Assembly (NCBI RefSeq): GCF_004770895.1
Contig: NZ_RQHS01000019.1
Location: forward strand, 620,001 to 684,000
Direction of reading: 5' to 3'
Origin: Leptospira dzoumogneensis
GTDB taxonomy: Bacteria; Spirochaetota; Leptospiria; Leptospirales; Leptospiraceae
Length of the DNA: 64,000 nucleotides
The notes beneath the pieces are model-generated. The model ran no database searches. It saw nothing but the letters and a program-made list of their open reading frames with translations, and was not told the origin of the DNA. This document shows positions 1-10,807 of the stretch, in pieces (within the stretch, counting starts at the first letter, position 1; every line of letters begins with the position of its first letter). The translations under genes and the position numbers were made by a program.

Positions 1-3000
1 AACTTCTACTTCTTCGGATCTTTACTCGCTTCCTTATTTTCCTTATACGTATCTTTTTTCTTTCTGACCATCAAGGAAAGAAGTAAGGCTGCATTTCACT
101 TAGGACTTTCGAGTTTATCCACTACTATTTTTCATTTCGGGTATTTGGTAGCCTTTTGCTCGCCTGAAGATTGGACGATCTTTCATAGATGGATCGTGAT
201 CCCATTCCCGATGGTGGGGTATACTCAGCTTTTTATATTCTTCTTCTATTTCCCTACTCCTAAAAGGGAAAAGTTAGGACTTGCACTTTATTCTCTTTTG
301 TATGTGGGAGTGATCACTTTAGCGATCTTTTATATTCTTCTTTCTTTAAAATCCACCCGAAGTTTCGTGATGGGGAGCCATTATTGGGATTTCGAAACTC
401 ATTTATTTTATAAAATTTTCTCTCTAATAGTTTTCCTTTATAATTTTATCTTTTTGATAGCGGCAATTTGGAGAGCGATCGTAGAGAAAGGAGGAGAGAG
501 AAGGTCGGTAATCTATATCACTCTCGCCTACCTTACCATCACACTTTTACCGGGCATTACAAATGCTTTAAGTAGAGAAGGTACCGTATCCAGAGCTGTT
601 TATCAGCAAACAGCGGACATTCTTCTTGTAGCCGGATTATTTTTAATTCTTATCGTTTATGTAAACGCGACCAAGGAAAGAACTACGATCTTAAGTAGGA
701 TCGTGGGAGTGAGTATGGCAACCTTCCTTCTCGCATTCCAGTTGGTCGGATTTGCAATATTAAACGGTTATGATTCTTCTTTCGATCTAATAAAAAGAGA
801 AGAAGCTAAACTGGTCGTTTTACAGGGAGAGACCCCGGGCGGATTCGCGTATTTAACTTCTTATGATCCGAACGAAAATCGTTTTCAAACGGAAAAAGGT
901 TTTAAGGATCCAAGATCCGATTCTGAAGATAGATTAGAGATAAAATTCTTTTATATTTCTAAAAATCTCACTAGTTTAGGAAGTCTTCCCGCAAAATCTA
1001 GATGGGAAAGATCCAAAACGATTTTAGAAAATTCTCCCAAAGAGTTTTATGCATACCAAGAAGGACTGAAACAATTTTTAGAATCTAAAGGGAGCGATCC
1101 GGTTTCAGACGAAGATGTACATGAATTTTTCAGACATTTGAACAAAAGATTAAAAGTAGTTCGAAGCAAATATTCTCACCTGCCTTCTAAATCGGATGCG
1201 CCTGCAATTTATAAACTTTTAAGATCGGAAGAAGTCGGCCTTTCCGCTATTTTAGAAAAAGTCAAAATAAAAGCGGAAGCGGATCTTAAGGCGGATATAT
1301 CGGAATCGGATCTGGATAAAACGATCCTTCTACCCTTAACTCCTATCCGAGAGGTGGGGGAAAGGATCTATAGAGGAACGAAATATTATAAAGTCGGGGA
1401 TGAGAAACCGCAATACTATGTTTCTTACCTGGTTGTACACCCTACAAACGGAAATGTTTACGAAGTAGGTTTTACATACGTATCTTTCCGCAAATTTATA
1501 CATGAGCCTGCATTGATCTTAGTAGTATGTTTACTCGCGATCATGTTAGTGATCAGTCTAGGATTTAGGTTCTTCTTCCAAAATGCTCTTATCAAACCTA
1601 TGGACGAAGTAGTAGTAGGTTTAACTGAAGTGAATTCAGGAAACTTGGATTATAGACTGGAACCAAGAGTAGAAGATGAGATCGGATTTATCGCCAGATC
1701 TTTTAACAGAATGGCAAGGTCCATCCAAGCGGCCCGAAAAAGATTAGAACAATATGCTAACGAACTGGAAGAAAAAGTAAAGGAACGTACCAAGGAATTA
1801 GAACAAACCTTGGGGGAAGTGCAAGAACTCAAACAACAACAGGACGGGGATTATTTCTTAACTTCTCTTTTGATCAAACCTTTAGGTGCGAATAAAGCAG
1901 TTCATGAAAACGTAAAGGTGGATTTTTTACTGGAACAAAAGAAAAAATTCACTTTCAGAAGATATCATGATGAGATCGGCGGGGACTTAAATATCTCCAA
2001 TCATATAGAATTAATAGGCAGATCTTATACAGTATTCTTGAACGCGGATGCAATGGGAAAATCCATGCAGGGTGCAGGCGGTGCTCTCGTTCTTGGATCC
2101 GTTTTTGAATCCATCATAGAAAGAACAAGACTTGCGGATAATATGAAAAATCAGTCTCCGGAACGCTGGTTGAAAAATGCGTTTACTGAACTTCATAAAG
2201 TTTTCGAAAGTTTTGACGGTTCCATGTTGGTTTCTTCCGTAATGGGCCTTGTGGACGATGAAGTCGGTATTTTATATTTTATTAATGCAGAACATCCTTG
2301 GACGGTTTTGTACAGGGATGGCATTGCAAGTTTTATAGAAGACGAGTTGATGTTCCGAAAACTGGGAACCACCGGAATGGAAGGTCGTATTTATATCAAA
2401 ACATTCCAATTAGAGCCTGGAGATGTGATCATTGCGGGATCCGACGGTAGAGATGATATTTTGATCGGAACGGACGCAGACGGGGGAAGGATCATCAATG
2501 ATGATGAAAAACTTTTCCTTCGCGTTGTGGAAGAAGGCAAAGGCGACCTAGGTGGAATTTATAATTGTATTACTGGAAGAGGTCCTTTAACCGACGACCT
2601 TTCTCTTATCAGGCTTTCATTTAAAGAAGCTGATTCGGATCAGAAACTTCATAATGAACAAAAACAAAAAATAAAAGAACTGTTAAATAGAGCTAAAGAA
2701 ACTTCTCAAAACAAAGATGTGGCGGAAGCGATTACTTATTTGGAAGAGGCGGAGAACCTGGACAGCCGCATCCCTGAAGTGAAGAAAAATTTCGTAAAAT
2801 TATTCTTAAAACTTAAAGATTATTCCAAAGCGGCACATTACGCGGAAGACTATCTGAATATCAAGCCTGTCGATAAGGAAATTTTATATGTCGCCTCCTT
2901 TGCAGCAAGAAAGGCAGGTCAGTTAAAAAAAGCGCTAGACTTTGGGGAGAGATTGAGATTAAGAGAGCCAGATCATTTTAAAAACCTAATGAATCTGGCC

Positions 3001-3126
3001 CAAGTTTATATCGCTTTAAAAAATTATGAAAGAGCGATGTATATGGTCCAATCCGCTCTGCATATAGAACCTGAAAACGAGGCAGTACTCAGGATCAGAG
3101 ATGTTCTAAGGAAAAATTGGCGTTAA
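1..3126 (+). CDS. Membrane SpoIIE-type (PP2C) protein phosphatase with HAMP and TPR, 5' end cut off
   Basis: The reading frame is open from base 1, so the true start lies just outside the window; compared with the paralog at 6688-9459 only about ten residues are missing. Visible protein, 1041 residues: seven or so hydrophobic helices (to about residue 255), a long probably extracytoplasmic region, another helix (about 503-525), a HAMP domain (about 530-578), a coiled-coil linker, a SpoIIE/PP2C phosphatase domain (about 615-875) with acidic metal-site motifs DEIGGD, NADAMGKSMQGAGG and GSDGRDD, and C-terminal TPR repeats (about 880-1040). By family, such proteins dephosphorylate serine/threonine on anti-sigma-antagonist-type partners in response to a membrane signal. 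The ligand and partner cannot be read from the sequence. It belongs to a four-gene signalling block with two methyl-accepting proteins and its own paralog. Confidence 0.85.
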   Translation, partial: NFYFFGSLLASLFSLYVSFFFLTIKERSKAAFHLGLSSLSTTIFHFGYLVAFCSPEDWTIFHRWIVIPFPMVGYTQLFIFFFYFPTPKREKLGLALYSLLYVGVITLAIFYILLSLKSTRSFVMGSHYWDFETHLFYKIFSLIVFLYNFIFLIAAIWRAIVEKGGERRSVIYITLAYLTITLLPGITNALSREGTVSRAVYQQTADILLVAGLFLILIVYVNATKERTTILSRIVGVSMATFLLAFQLVGFAILNGYDSSFDLIKREEAKLVVLQGETPGGFAYLTSYDPNENRFQTEKGFKDPRSDSEDRLEIKFFYISKNLTSLGSLPAKSRWERSKTILENSPKEFYAYQEGLKQFLESKGSDPVSDEDVHEFFRHLNKRLKVVRSKYSHLPSKSDAPAIYKLLRSEEVGLSAILEKVKIKAEADLKADISESDLDKTILLPLTPIREVGERIYRGTKYYKVGDEKPQYYVSYLVVHPTNGNVYEVGFTYVSFRKFIHEPALILVVCLLAIMLVISLGFRFFFQNALIKPMDEVVVGLTEVNSGNLDYRLEPRVEDEIGFIARSFNRMARSIQAARKRLEQYANELEEKVKERTKELEQTLGEVQELKQQQDGDYFLTSLLIKPLGANKAVHENVKVDFLLEQKKKFTFRRYHDEIGGDLNISNHIELIGRSYTVFLNADAMGKSMQGAGGALVLGSVFESIIERTRLADNMKNQSPERWLKNAFTELHKVFESFDGSMLVSSVMGLVDDEVGILYFINAEHPWTVLYRDGIASFIEDELMFRKLGTTGMEGRIYIKTFQLEPGDVIIAGSDGRDDILIGTDADGGRIINDDEKLFLRVVEEGKGDLGGIYNCITGRGPLTDDLSLIRLSFKEADSDQKLHNEQKQKIKELLNRAKETSQNKDVAEAITYLEEAENLDSRIPEVKKNFVKLFLKLKDYSKAAHYAEDYLNIKPVDKEILYVASFAARKAGQLKKALDFGERLRLREPDHFKNLMNLAQVYIALKNYERAMYMVQSALHIEPENEAVLRIRDVLRKNWR

Positions 3127-3186
3127 CACACTTAGAATTCTGATTAATATCAACTTTTAAAGATATAGTCCTTAGAATACCGAATT

Positions 3187-3212
3187 AAAATGTGAGTTTT
3201 TGCTCACTTTAT
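3187..3212 (+). terminator. Possible weak terminator after the first phosphatase gene
   Basis: A short hairpin with stem GTGAG/CTCAC and loop TTTTTG is flanked by A and T runs, 60 bases after the stop codon at 3126. The stem is only five pairs, so this is a weak call. Confidence 0.3.
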
Positions 3213-3294
3213 AAAAAATAAGATCGATTCTATGTGCCTTCGGTTTGAATTTAGAGTATTCTTTAGATAAAACCAAACATTATTGGGGGCGCCA

Positions 3295-4863
3295 ATGAAT
3301 GACGAACGAACCACGGAAAAGATCGCGGCGTTAGGCCCTTTGACTATCAATCGGATCCGCATCGGACTAGTTTTTTTGATCCTAGCCTCCCTTGCTGCCT
3401 CTTGGGAACAAAGTTCTTTTGAACAAAATATGGCTTACTTGGGAGGGACGATCTCTATGGCGGTCGTCTCTTTGTTGAATTTGTTCTTTTCTTATCGAAA
3501 CGGAAGGATCCCGAAATCGATCGGGATGATCTCGGTCATTTTAGATATATTAATACTCGCTAGTGTTATGTTTTTCGCCGCTTCTACGGAAAAGAACATG
3601 TCTTCCGGCATCATTAGGCAGATTATATTATATGCAATTAATGTAATATTAATAGTATATTCGGGATTACTTCTATTGCCGAGATTTGTGGTTATTGCAG
3701 GGTTAGTGTCGGCAATTGCCCAAGGCATAGTGGTATTAAATTGTTATTTTCACGGAGTGGTATTTTCGGAAGAACCTTTAGAGGTGCTTTCTCCGGGATT
3801 CGCTTCTATCTCCGAACAAATCTTAAAATTAATTTTCCTGATCGTTATCGCTTTTATAGTTCGAAGTGTGATCAATATATTCGGACTCATGCGTGACGCA
3901 GAAGAGGAAAAATTAAACACGATCATAATATCCGGGAACGAATTGAAAAGAAGTAAGGAGAGAATGGATTCTGCCGCGGTTTCCTTAAAAGAAAAATCCA
4001 GATCCTTACGGAATTTCTCCAATGAATTTTTCGATGTGATCAATAATCATGCTGCTTCTTTTGATGAGATAGGAAGTACTTTAACCGAATTTTTGTCTCA
4101 AATTGAAAGTGCTGCCTCTAGTGTTAAGGATCAATTCGGAAGGATAGAGCTGCTTGTAAAGGAAAGTCAAAATTTAAGATCTTTGATCGATAAAATTTCA
4201 GGTTATTCTTCGGAGTTAAACGGCCGCATTCATTCCGTTTTGAATACAGGTAAAGAAGTAACCGAATTTGTTTCAGGTCTTTCCGAATCATTGGAATCTC
4301 TTGGAGAATCTTTCCGTTCCGTGGGAGAAGTTACTGTAATAATGGCCGAGGTCGCAGATCGTACCAATCTGCTTTCTTTAAACGCTTCTATAGAAGCTGC
4401 AAGAGCGGGAGTTGCAGGAAGAGGTTTCGCGGTGGTTGCTACTGAAGTTTCTAAACTTGCGGAGAGCAGCGGACAAAATGCCGCAAGGATCTCTAAAATA
4501 ATCGGTGAATCCAATGATTATGTGGACAAGGGCAGAAATAGAGCCTCGGTAACATCGGAGAAGGTCAGGGATCAGGAGGATCAATTTGCCGCTTTCTTAG
4601 GTAGATTCAACGAATTGAATGGACTCCTTGAGGATCAGATGAAAATAAACGATCAGTTTCTGGCTAGTTTATCAGAATTACGTAAACTTTCAGCAGGGAT
4701 AGAGACTTCTTCAAATGAACAAAACACCGGAGCCTCTATGATTATGGGAGCGATATCTGAATTGCAGGGCTCGATGGATTCTTTATTGAGAAAGAGTGAA
4801 CTTTTATCGGACACAATAAAAGTACTTGAAGAGGAAGCAGAACTTCTCGGAACAGAACATTGA
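3295..4863 (+). CDS. Methyl-accepting chemotaxis protein, integral membrane sensor type (copy 1)
   Basis: The 522-residue protein has about six hydrophobic helices in its first 205 residues with only short loops, so it lacks the usual periplasmic ligand pocket. A coiled-coil cytoplasmic domain follows, carrying the MCP hairpin tip (about residues 351-390: [20 protein letters not shown], then [16 protein letters not shown]). The tip is what binds CheA/CheW. No HAMP domain is evident. An ATG at 3295 preceded by GGGGG (3285-3289) is preferred over the in-frame TTG at 3283. The gene at 5038 is a tandem paralog with the same N-terminal pattern (GPxTINRIRxGL). Its place between two membrane phosphatases suggests a shared signalling task, which is inference. 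Confidence 0.88.
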   Translation: MNDERTTEKIAALGPLTINRIRIGLVFLILASLAASWEQSSFEQNMAYLGGTISMAVVSLLNLFFSYRNGRIPKSIGMISVILDILILASVMFFAASTEKNMSSGIIRQIILYAINVILIVYSGLLLLPRFVVIAGLVSAIAQGIVVLNCYFHGVVFSEEPLEVLSPGFASISEQILKLIFLIVIAFIVRSVINIFGLMRDAEEEKLNTIIISGNELKRSKERMDSAAVSLKEKSRSLRNFSNEFFDVINNHAASFDEIGSTLTEFLSQIESAASSVKDQFGRIELLVKESQNLRSLIDKISGYSSELNGRIHSVLNTGKEVTEFVSGLSESLESLGESFRSVGEVTVIMAEVADRTNLLSLNASIEAARAGVAGRGFAVVATEVSKLAESSGQNAARISKIIGESNDYVDKGRNRASVTSEKVRDQEDQFAAFLGRFNELNGLLEDQMKINDQFLASLSELRKLSAGIETSSNEQNTGASMIMGAISELQGSMDSLLRKSELLSDTIKVLEEEAELLGTEH

Positions 4864-5037
4864 TCTATATCAGTTAAACGATCGATTATATTAGTGACTC
4901 GTTAATTAAGGACAACGTTAACTTTCTTTTGCAATAAATTTTCCACGAATGAAATCCGAAAAAGGATCGATTTATTCGCCCTTTTACCGTCTTGGATATT
5001 AGTTAATAAAAATGTTCCTAAGTCGGGTTTTTCTAAT

Positions 5038-6606
5038 ATGGTAGCACGTTCTGAAACGGAAAAAATTCTCGCTCAAGGTCCGATCACGATCAATCGAATC
5101 AGATTTGGGCTGACATTATTGTACTTCGCCTCCATTGCTATGGGTTATAAAAGAAGTACAATATTCCAAAACTCGCTCTATATTATAGGGACTTCTATTA
5201 TGGTGATGTACGTCACTTATTCTTTCCTCAAGAATAGATTCGGGAGCGGAGTATCTCCCTTTTTAGGAAAAGTTTTTATAGTGGCCGATGTGATCGTTCT
5301 TTGTTTGGTGATGATCGGTGCGACCACAGAGGATGCAAAGCTTGCTTCGAACGTAATCAAACAAGTTGTGCTCTATACGATCAATGTTATTTACATAGTT
5401 TACGCTGGGCTCTTACTTTCTCCTAGATTCGTATACTTGACCGGATTTTTAACCATCCTATGCCAAAGTTTAGTAACTGTGAATGCAGCTTATACCGGAG
5501 TTATTTTTACGGAAGATAGTATTACTTCGATCACTCCTGGTTATGCTGCTATGTCCGAACAGATCACTAAGATGTTATTCTTAATGACCACTGCGTTTAT
5601 CGTAGTTGCGGTGATCCGGATCTTTCTACAGTTAAAAAGTGTAGAAGAAGAAAAATCCCAAGCCATCGAAAAGTCCAAAGAAGACCTGGAGCATGGCCGG
5701 ATCAGAATGACCGAATCCGCAGTTTCGTTAAAAGAGAATTCCAAAAAGTTAAAAGACTTCTCGGATGATTTTTCGGAAGTAATAAGTAATCATGCCGCTT
5801 CTTTCGAAGAGATCAGTTCCACTATGGAAGAATTTTTGGCTCAAACGGAACAATCTACAGAAACCGTAAAAGACCAATTCACAAAGATCGAGGGATTATT
5901 GGGAGAAAGTAGAAATCTAAATACTCTGATTGATCGGATCTCGGGACATTCTAACGACTTGAATCGTAATATGGATATAGTGCTGGATGCAGGAAAAGCG
6001 GTAAGTGAATTCGTAGACGGTCTTAGAACTTCTTTGGAATCTTTAGGAAGCTCTTTCCGTTCCGTGGGAGAAGTGAACCAGATCATGTCGGATGTTGCTG
6101 ATAGAACGAACCTTCTATCTTTAAACGCATCTATTGAAGCTGCAAGAGCCGGGGCAGCAGGAAGAGGATTCGCAGTAGTCGCGACGGAGGTCTCCAAACT
6201 CGCAGAAAGTAGCTCTGAAAATGCGGATCGTATTTCTAAAATCATAAACGAAAGTACTAAGTATGTCCAAGACGGACAAAAGTCCGCTCATACCGCGAAT
6301 GAAAAAGTGAAAGAGCAGGATACTTTGTTCACAAACTTTTTAGATAGCTTTAAACAATTGAATCAATTATTGAGCGAGCAGAAGATAGTGAACGAGCGTT
6401 TTTTGAACAGCCTTTCCGTTTTAAGAAATTTATCTTCGGATATCGAAGCGGGTTCTAAAGAACAGTCGTTAGGAGCGAATGCGATCATGACGTCCGTATC
6501 TTCTTTACAGAGTTCTATGGATTCTTTGTTAAGAAAGAGCGAAATGTTGGCTGAAACCATAAAAATTTTGGAAACCGAAGCTCAAACATTGGCATCGAAA
6601 GGTTAG
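5038..6606 (+). CDS. Methyl-accepting chemotaxis protein, integral membrane sensor type (copy 2)
   Basis: Tandem paralog of the gene at 3295, also 522 residues, with the same N-terminal pattern ([12 protein letters not shown]), about six helices in the first 210 residues, a coiled coil, and an MCP hairpin tip around residue 352 ([20 protein letters not shown]). The two copies are most alike at the tip and at the start, and less alike in the membrane helices, which suggests duplication followed by divergence of the sensing part. No clear Shine-Dalgarno precedes the ATG at 5038. The 174-base gap before it shows no gene. The signal sensed is unknown. Confidence 0.88.
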   Translation: MVARSETEKILAQGPITINRIRFGLTLLYFASIAMGYKRSTIFQNSLYIIGTSIMVMYVTYSFLKNRFGSGVSPFLGKVFIVADVIVLCLVMIGATTEDAKLASNVIKQVVLYTINVIYIVYAGLLLSPRFVYLTGFLTILCQSLVTVNAAYTGVIFTEDSITSITPGYAAMSEQITKMLFLMTTAFIVVAVIRIFLQLKSVEEEKSQAIEKSKEDLEHGRIRMTESAVSLKENSKKLKDFSDDFSEVISNHAASFEEISSTMEEFLAQTEQSTETVKDQFTKIEGLLGESRNLNTLIDRISGHSNDLNRNMDIVLDAGKAVSEFVDGLRTSLESLGSSFRSVGEVNQIMSDVADRTNLLSLNASIEAARAGAAGRGFAVVATEVSKLAESSSENADRISKIINESTKYVQDGQKSAHTANEKVKEQDTLFTNFLDSFKQLNQLLSEQKIVNERFLNSLSVLRNLSSDIEAGSKEQSLGANAIMTSVSSLQSSMDSLLRKSEMLAETIKILETEAQTLASKG

Positions 6607-6687
6607 TTATCTTTCGATAAAATTTCCGAACTAGTTTGTTCGGAAATATCTTGAATTCTAAACACTAAGGATTAGAAAAGTCGCTCC

Positions 6688-9459
6688 ATGGTTTACTTTA
6701 ACTCTTGGGCGATCTCTACGCTTATCTGTTCCCTTTTTACCTTTATCATCTTTGCTTTTTTAGCCGCGCTAAAGAAGAAGGCGAATTATACGAGTGCCTT
6801 CTCTCTTCTTTTCTTTTTCGTCTTTCTGATCAATTTCGGATTCTTTATATCTGCGATATTTCCTTATCCAACCGCTTCGTATCATAGACTTGTTACCGGT
6901 CCGGCGGCAGTATTCGGTACGATCTTTCTTTGTATTTTCGCATATTTATATCCAAGGAACGATCGTTCAAAAGAAACAAGATATGTGATCGGAATTTTAC
7001 TCGGGATTTCTTTAATTACGATCTCCTATTCCTACTTTCAAATTTTTACGAACAAACCTTTATTCGATTTTAAGGGGCAAATATATAATTATCAACAAAA
7101 GGTGGGTAATCTACTCGCTGCTTCTTTACTTGCATTCCTTTTAGTAATGATCTTTATCCAGGTCAGAAAAATTCTCCGCGCGGATAAAGAAGAGAGAAAG
7201 GCACTGGTACAGATGTCCATAGGAATGGACATCACTTATACTGTTCCGGTAGTTTCCAATCTACTTCTTCGTGAAGGAGTGATTACCTTCAATACATTCC
7301 AGCAATTGTACGTTGGATTCATGATCTTGGGGTATTTTACTCTAACTATATTATTTATTAATAATACGGTAGATAAAACCTCTTTTATGACCAAGATCAT
7401 CGGGATAACCGTGGCGACCTGTTTGGTTTTCGCCCAGGCATTTTCTACCGTAGTGAATTTGAAGAATGAGTCCTTATTCGATGAGATCAGTATTAAAGAA
7501 GCTATTACATTTTTGAATACGGGCAAATCGGAAGGTTCTTCTATCGCGTATGCCGTTTCTTTGGGAGATTCTTCCAATAAACCTAAGGTTCTGATAAAAT
7601 CTGCTGGTATAGAACCGAACCTAAATCTGGCCCAAAAGGAAATTTTAGAAAATAGAAAGTCTGGAAATTTCCTGAAAAGAACTCCTACTACGAATATTCC
7701 TAGGACAAGTTCTGAAGATTACGTACCTTCTCCAAACGATCTGTTTTATTCTTATTATCTGAGAGATGAGGCAGAAGAAAGGACACTGCTTGTTGCATTT
7801 CCTTATCTACATTACAGAAAGTTTTTGGATGAAACGAATAGCTGGCTGGTATTCTTAACTCTTTCTCTTGTTTTTGTGATCTTAGTTTTGTTCCCATTCT
7901 TCTTCAATCGAAGTTTGGTACGTCCTTTGAACACTTTGATCCGAGGAGTGGGAGAAGTAAATTTAGGAAATCTTACGATCCGAATTCCTGTACTTGTACA
8001 GGATGAGATAGGTTATCTTTCGGAATCTTTCAACAAGATGGTGGGAAGTATTCTAGAAGGAAGAACAAAGTTGGAAGAATATGCGGACACTTTGGAAGAA
8101 AAGGTGGATGCCCGTACAAAAGAAGTTACCGAAAAAATGGAAGAGATCCATTCCTTAAAGGTGCAGCAGGACGGAGATTATTTTCTAACTTCTCTATTAA
8201 GCAAACCTTTGATGACGAATTGGAATCGTTCCTCTACTGTTACGACTAACTTCTATATTGAACAAAAGAAAAAATTCGTCTTCAAGAGTAAAGAATCGGA
8301 GATAGGAGGAGATATTTGTATCAGCGGAAACCTTCTATTCGGTCCTGAAAAAGAAAGATGGTCCGTATTCCTGAACGGGGACGCGATGGGAAAATCCATG
8401 CAAGGAGCTGGAGGAGCCATCGTACTCGGAACGGCTATGAACAACATCATGGCAAGATCAGCGAGCCAAGGAAAAGTTTTAAATATCTCTCCGGAAGATT
8501 GGGTGAGAGAAGCATATCGAGAATTGGATGATATTTTTAGAACATTCGACGGAGTGATGATGGCTTCCGCAATTCTCGGGCTCATAAATGAAAAAACCGG
8601 AAAGATGTACTATTTTAATGCGGAACATCCTTGGGCGGTACTTCTCCGAGATGGAAAAGCTTCTTTCTTAGAAAGAGAATTAACTTTGCGTAAACTAGGT
8701 TCTCCTTCCGAGATGAGTTTTAGGATCTTGGAATTCGATCTAATGCCTGGCGATATTCTTTATATAGGCTCCGACGGAAGAGACGATATAAATTTAACCG
8801 AAGACGGTGTAAATTGGATCATGAATTCCGACGAGAATATGTTTCTCAAAACGGTGGAGGAATCCAAAGGAGATCTGGATTACTTAGTGGATCATATCCA
8901 TAGTTTGGGCGCTTTATCCGATGACCTTTCTTTGATACGTATCGGATTTCATGAAAAACTTTCTACGAATATTACTGAATCTAAGACAGGGATCCCTGAA
9001 TCGATACTAAGAAAATACACCGAAGCTAAGGCTCTTCTACAACAAAGAGAGATAGGCACCGCGGTAGTATTATTGGAAGAAGCATTACAATCCGTTCCTT
9101 CTTTCAAAGCCGCCGCAAGATTATTGGGACAAGTGTACTACGATCGAAAGGAATATGGATCTTCTTCTCGTTGGTTTGAAAAATATTTAGAGTTCGATCC
9201 GGATTCTCCGAACATATGGTTCTTACTTTCGGTATGTTATAAACATTTAAAAGAATATACTAAGTCCAGCCAAGCGGCGGAGAAGGTCCGTTCATCCCAA
9301 CCTCATCGTCTAGCGAACCTGATCAACCTTACGGATAATTATAGATTATTAGGTCGCTTTAACGAGGCACGTTCGATCCTGGAAGCTGCGGAATCCATAG
9401 ATGGAGAAAGCCCGGGAGTCCGAAAGCTGGACGAACTATTGAAATCGAAGGGCTACTGA
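6688..9459 (+). CDS. Membrane SpoIIE-type (PP2C) protein phosphatase with HAMP and TPR (copy 2)
   Basis: A 923-residue paralog of the gene at the window start with the same order: seven-helix membrane part (about 1-258), a shorter outer region, a helix (about 387-407), HAMP (about 410-460), coiled coil, SpoIIE/PP2C phosphatase (about 490-760; motifs ESEIGGDICI, NGDAMGKSMQGAGG, GSDGRDDI) and TPR repeats (about 775-920). The region between the membrane helices and HAMP is about 120 residues shorter than in copy 1, so the sensed signal probably differs. The phosphatase metal-binding acids are all present, so it should be active. The ATG at 6688 is used; no strong ribosome binding site is visible. 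Confidence 0.87.
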   Translation: MVYFNSWAISTLICSLFTFIIFAFLAALKKKANYTSAFSLLFFFVFLINFGFFISAIFPYPTASYHRLVTGPAAVFGTIFLCIFAYLYPRNDRSKETRYVIGILLGISLITISYSYFQIFTNKPLFDFKGQIYNYQQKVGNLLAASLLAFLLVMIFIQVRKILRADKEERKALVQMSIGMDITYTVPVVSNLLLREGVITFNTFQQLYVGFMILGYFTLTILFINNTVDKTSFMTKIIGITVATCLVFAQAFSTVVNLKNESLFDEISIKEAITFLNTGKSEGSSIAYAVSLGDSSNKPKVLIKSAGIEPNLNLAQKEILENRKSGNFLKRTPTTNIPRTSSEDYVPSPNDLFYSYYLRDEAEERTLLVAFPYLHYRKFLDETNSWLVFLTLSLVFVILVLFPFFFNRSLVRPLNTLIRGVGEVNLGNLTIRIPVLVQDEIGYLSESFNKMVGSILEGRTKLEEYADTLEEKVDARTKEVTEKMEEIHSLKVQQDGDYFLTSLLSKPLMTNWNRSSTVTTNFYIEQKKKFVFKSKESEIGGDICISGNLLFGPEKERWSVFLNGDAMGKSMQGAGGAIVLGTAMNNIMARSASQGKVLNISPEDWVREAYRELDDIFRTFDGVMMASAILGLINEKTGKMYYFNAEHPWAVLLRDGKASFLERELTLRKLGSPSEMSFRILEFDLMPGDILYIGSDGRDDINLTEDGVNWIMNSDENMFLKTVEESKGDLDYLVDHIHSLGALSDDLSLIRIGFHEKLSTNITESKTGIPESILRKYTEAKALLQQREIGTAVVLLEEALQSVPSFKAAARLLGQVYYDRKEYGSSSRWFEKYLEFDPDSPNIWFLLSVCYKHLKEYTKSSQAAEKVRSSQPHRLANLINLTDNYRLLGRFNEARSILEAAESIDGESPGVRKLDELLKSKGY

Positions 9460-9470
9460 AACAAATTTAG

Positions 9471-9495
9471 ATTGTGGAATCGGCCATTTCACAAT
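9471..9495. promoter_or_regulatory. Near-perfect inverted repeat upstream of ilvC
   Basis: ATTGTGGAAT and ATTTCACAAT form 10-base arms with one mismatch around a 5-base centre (CGGCC), 66 bases before the ilvC start and 11 bases after the preceding stop. The symmetry fits a dimeric repressor or activator site. It could instead be a weak hairpin terminator for the phosphatase gene, since GTTTTGT follows it. Confidence 0.35.
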
Positions 9496-9519
9496 GTTTT
9501 GTAAAAAAGACCCTTTTAG

Positions 9520-10563
<1,044 letters not shown>

Positions 10564-10585
10564 TAAAATCCTAATACTTGGATTT

Positions 10586-10614
10586 AAAAGGCCGGAAGTT
10601 TTCCGGCCTTTTTT
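10586..10614 (+). terminator. Rho-independent terminator of ilvC
   Basis: Stem AAAAGGCCGGAA / TTCCGGCCTTTT with a 3-base loop, ending in a T run, 22 bases after the ilvC stop. The matching A tract upstream means it could also act on the other strand. Confidence 0.9.
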
Positions 10615-10807
10615 GTTTATACGGCATAATTTTTGGAAATTTCTTGCCCAAATCCTTAAAATCGTTCTAAGTTTGGAAAAAAAATCGGAAAATCCCAGGT
10701 CTTAAGTCTGGTATTCTCTCAAAGAAGGTATCTATCCTTAGGGCAAAAAAATAATGACAAAGCCTAGCTTTTTGCTATTTTGAGACACCCAAGCCAGGAG
10801 GCTCTGA

